This document shows, piece after piece, positions 50,297 through 51,252 of a stretch of 51,252 nt of DNA. The stretch comes from Sorangiineae bacterium NIC37A_2. GTDB lineage: Bacteria; Myxococcota_A; Polyangia; Polyangiales; Polyangiaceae. The translations under genes were made by a program, and so were the position numbers. The DNA is taken from positions 1 through 51,252 of the forward strand of contig NASX01000034.1 in assembly GCA_002085155.1 (NCBI GenBank), written 5' to 3'. Below the pieces are notes generated by a model. That model worked only from the letters and a program-made list of their open reading frames with translations. It ran no database searches and was not told the DNA's origin. Positions within the stretch are counted from its first letter, which is position 1; each line of letters begins with the position of its first letter.

Positions 50297-51049
50297 TCAG
50301 TCCACCAGCGTCATGATTTCGTAACCCGTCTTCGTGACGAGCAGCGTGTGCTCAAACTGAGCGGATAGGCTCCGATCGACGGTCGTCACGGTCCAGCCGT
50401 CGTCATGGAAGACGACGCCTGGACCGCCCAGGTTGATCATGGGCTCGACCGTGATCGCCATGCCCGCTCTCAGGCGTAGGCCGTGCCCCGCTTTGCCGAC
50501 GTGAGGGACTTGGGGATCGGTGTGCATGCGGCGGCCAATGCCGTGGCCGCAGAGTTCACGGACGACCGAGCAGCGGTTGCGTGTGGCGTGCTCGAGGATG
50601 GCCGCGCCGATGTCGCCGAGGCGCGCGCCTTCGCGCACGACAGAGATCCCCGCCCACATGCATTGTTCCGCAACGCGCAGCAAGCGTTCAGCTTCGGCGG
50701 AGACGGGACCGAGCGCGATGGTGCGCGAAGTGTCGCCATGGAAGCCGTTGAGCTCGGTGGTGCAGTCGATGTTCAGGATGTCGCCGGGAGCGAGACGCTC
50801 AGTAGGACTCGGGATGCCGTGACAGACGACATGGTTTCGGCTGGTGCAGACCGCGGCGGGAAAGCCGTGGAAGCCGAGCTGACTCGGTCTCCCGCCGCGC
50901 GCCCGGGTGTCCTCGCGGACGAAGCGATCGATGTCGGCGGTGGTCCTGCCTGGTTGAGCGAAGCGACAAGCGGACTCGAGGGTGCGGGCGGCCGCGCGCC
51001 CGGCGGCGCGCAGTCGCTCGACGTCGGGCCCCGAGAAAACCTCAATCAT
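50297..51049 (-). CDS. map: Type I methionine aminopeptidase
   Basis: 250 residues from ATG 51049, which gives MIEVFSGPDVERLRAAGR, aligned with the start of well-known MetAP-I proteins; ATG 51091 would add 14 residues. Removes the initiator Met from nascent proteins with a two-metal site. All five metal ligands are in place: Asp in LNIDCTTELNGFHGD and its second Asp, His in CGHGIGRRMH, Glu in ITVEPMI and Glu in FEHTLLV. The substrate-binding His is in GFHGFPAAVC, and NHVVCHGIP follows. No zinc-finger N-terminal extension is present. Monocistronic as far as can be seen, with a tandem repeat upstream at 51152-51252. Confidence 0.95.
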   Translation of the reverse strand: MIEVFSGPDVERLRAAGRAAARTLESACRFAQPGRTTADIDRFVREDTRARGGRPSQLGFHGFPAAVCTSRNHVVCHGIPSPTERLAPGDILNIDCTTELNGFHGDTSRTIALGPVSAEAERLLRVAEQCMWAGISVVREGARLGDIGAAILEHATRNRCSVVRELCGHGIGRRMHTDPQVPHVGKAGHGLRLRAGMAITVEPMINLGGPGVVFHDDGWTVTTVDRSLSAQFEHTLLVTKTGYEIMTLVD

Positions 51050-51151
51050 GAGCCGAGGGTGCGCGGCCGCGCGGCGCGCGTCGAATACCATTTTTGTATC
51101 GGAGGACGCGGCTTGGTTCTTTGGGTTCGGGCAAGGCGCGCGGGGGGTGGC

Positions 51152-51252
51152 GGATTCGAGCAGAGCGCGCGCGGTGGGCGCGGAGGCCGGGGGGTAGGGT
51201 GGATTCGAGCAGAGCGCGCGCGGTGGGCGCGGAGGCCGGGGGGTAGGGTGGA
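51152..51252. repeat. 49-bp tandem repeat, running off the right edge
   Basis: Two identical 49-bp units (51152-51200 and 51201-51249), each beginning GGATTCGAGCAGAGCGCG, and the start of a third (51250-51252). The unit is rich in G and C with purine-rich strings. It lies about 100 bases upstream of the map start. The array probably extends beyond the window, so its length is unknown. Confidence 0.9.

Overview
The window is a GC-rich bacterial chromosome segment with dense genes, many ATGA/GTGA start-stop overlaps and frequent GTG/TTG starts. The protein repertoire points to a myxobacterium-like organism (Myxococcota, probably Polyangia): a eukaryotic-type Ser/Thr kinase with a Pro/Ala/Glu-rich exterior, a TPR/PEGA-like exported protein, Gly/Ser-rich and Cys-rich lipoproteins, and a large secreted beta-propeller protein. 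The taxonomic call is inferred from gene content; there is no rRNA gene, and I recognise no tRNA gene.

Layout. 1-99: end of an IS3-family insertion sequence that seems to have cut the 5' part of a gene (151-939), followed by a coupled membrane-anchored protein with an acidic repeat tail. 1.8-4.9 kb: a 1025-aa beta-propeller lipoprotein. 5.0-5.6 kb: a lone CcmA-like ABC ATPase. 5.8-10.2 kb: the MoxR ATPase / DUF58 / transglutaminase (TgpA-like) operon. 10.3-14.1 kb: a small hypothetical gene, rpe coupled to a putative zinc-metallopeptidase lipoprotein, a GNAT acetyltransferase and a cyclic-nucleotide-binding protein. 14.1-15.65 kb: three related short Gly/Ser-rich lipoproteins with an array of GC-rich hairpin repeats between two of them. 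15.9-16.8 kb: prephenate dehydrogenase (tyrA), whose 3' end lies in a 26-bp triplication. 17.2-21.0 kb: kinase, TPR/PEGA-like protein and a lipoprotein with four Cys-rich repeats.

21.1-47.5 kb is a surface-glycan island: a GT4 glycosyltransferase, three GT39/PMT-like membrane glycosyltransferases (two are tandem paralogues), a GT2 enzyme, two tandem 678-aa acyltransferase-3/SGNH O-acetylases, two inverted paralogous TPR-GT2-GT-B proteins flanking a methyltransferase-like gene, an MsbA/PglK-like ABC exporter, a further GT2 protein, a TupA-like ATP-grasp ligase, a NeuB-type nonulosonate synthase without its C-terminal SAF domain, a CMP-nonulosonate synthetase fused to a KdsC-like HAD phosphatase, and a polytopic membrane protein. 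Together they suggest synthesis, decoration (O-acetylation, methylation, possibly amide-linked groups) and export of a cell-surface glycan containing a sialic-acid-like nine-carbon sugar.

47.5-51.25 kb returns to housekeeping genes: 5-oxoprolinase pxpA and a pxpB-pxpC fusion, a small conserved-looking protein and type I methionine aminopeptidase. The window ends inside a 49-bp tandem repeat. The most interesting items are the nonulosonate module with its animal-like enzyme fusion, the duplicated glycan enzymes, and the three-lipoprotein cluster with its nested-hairpin array.
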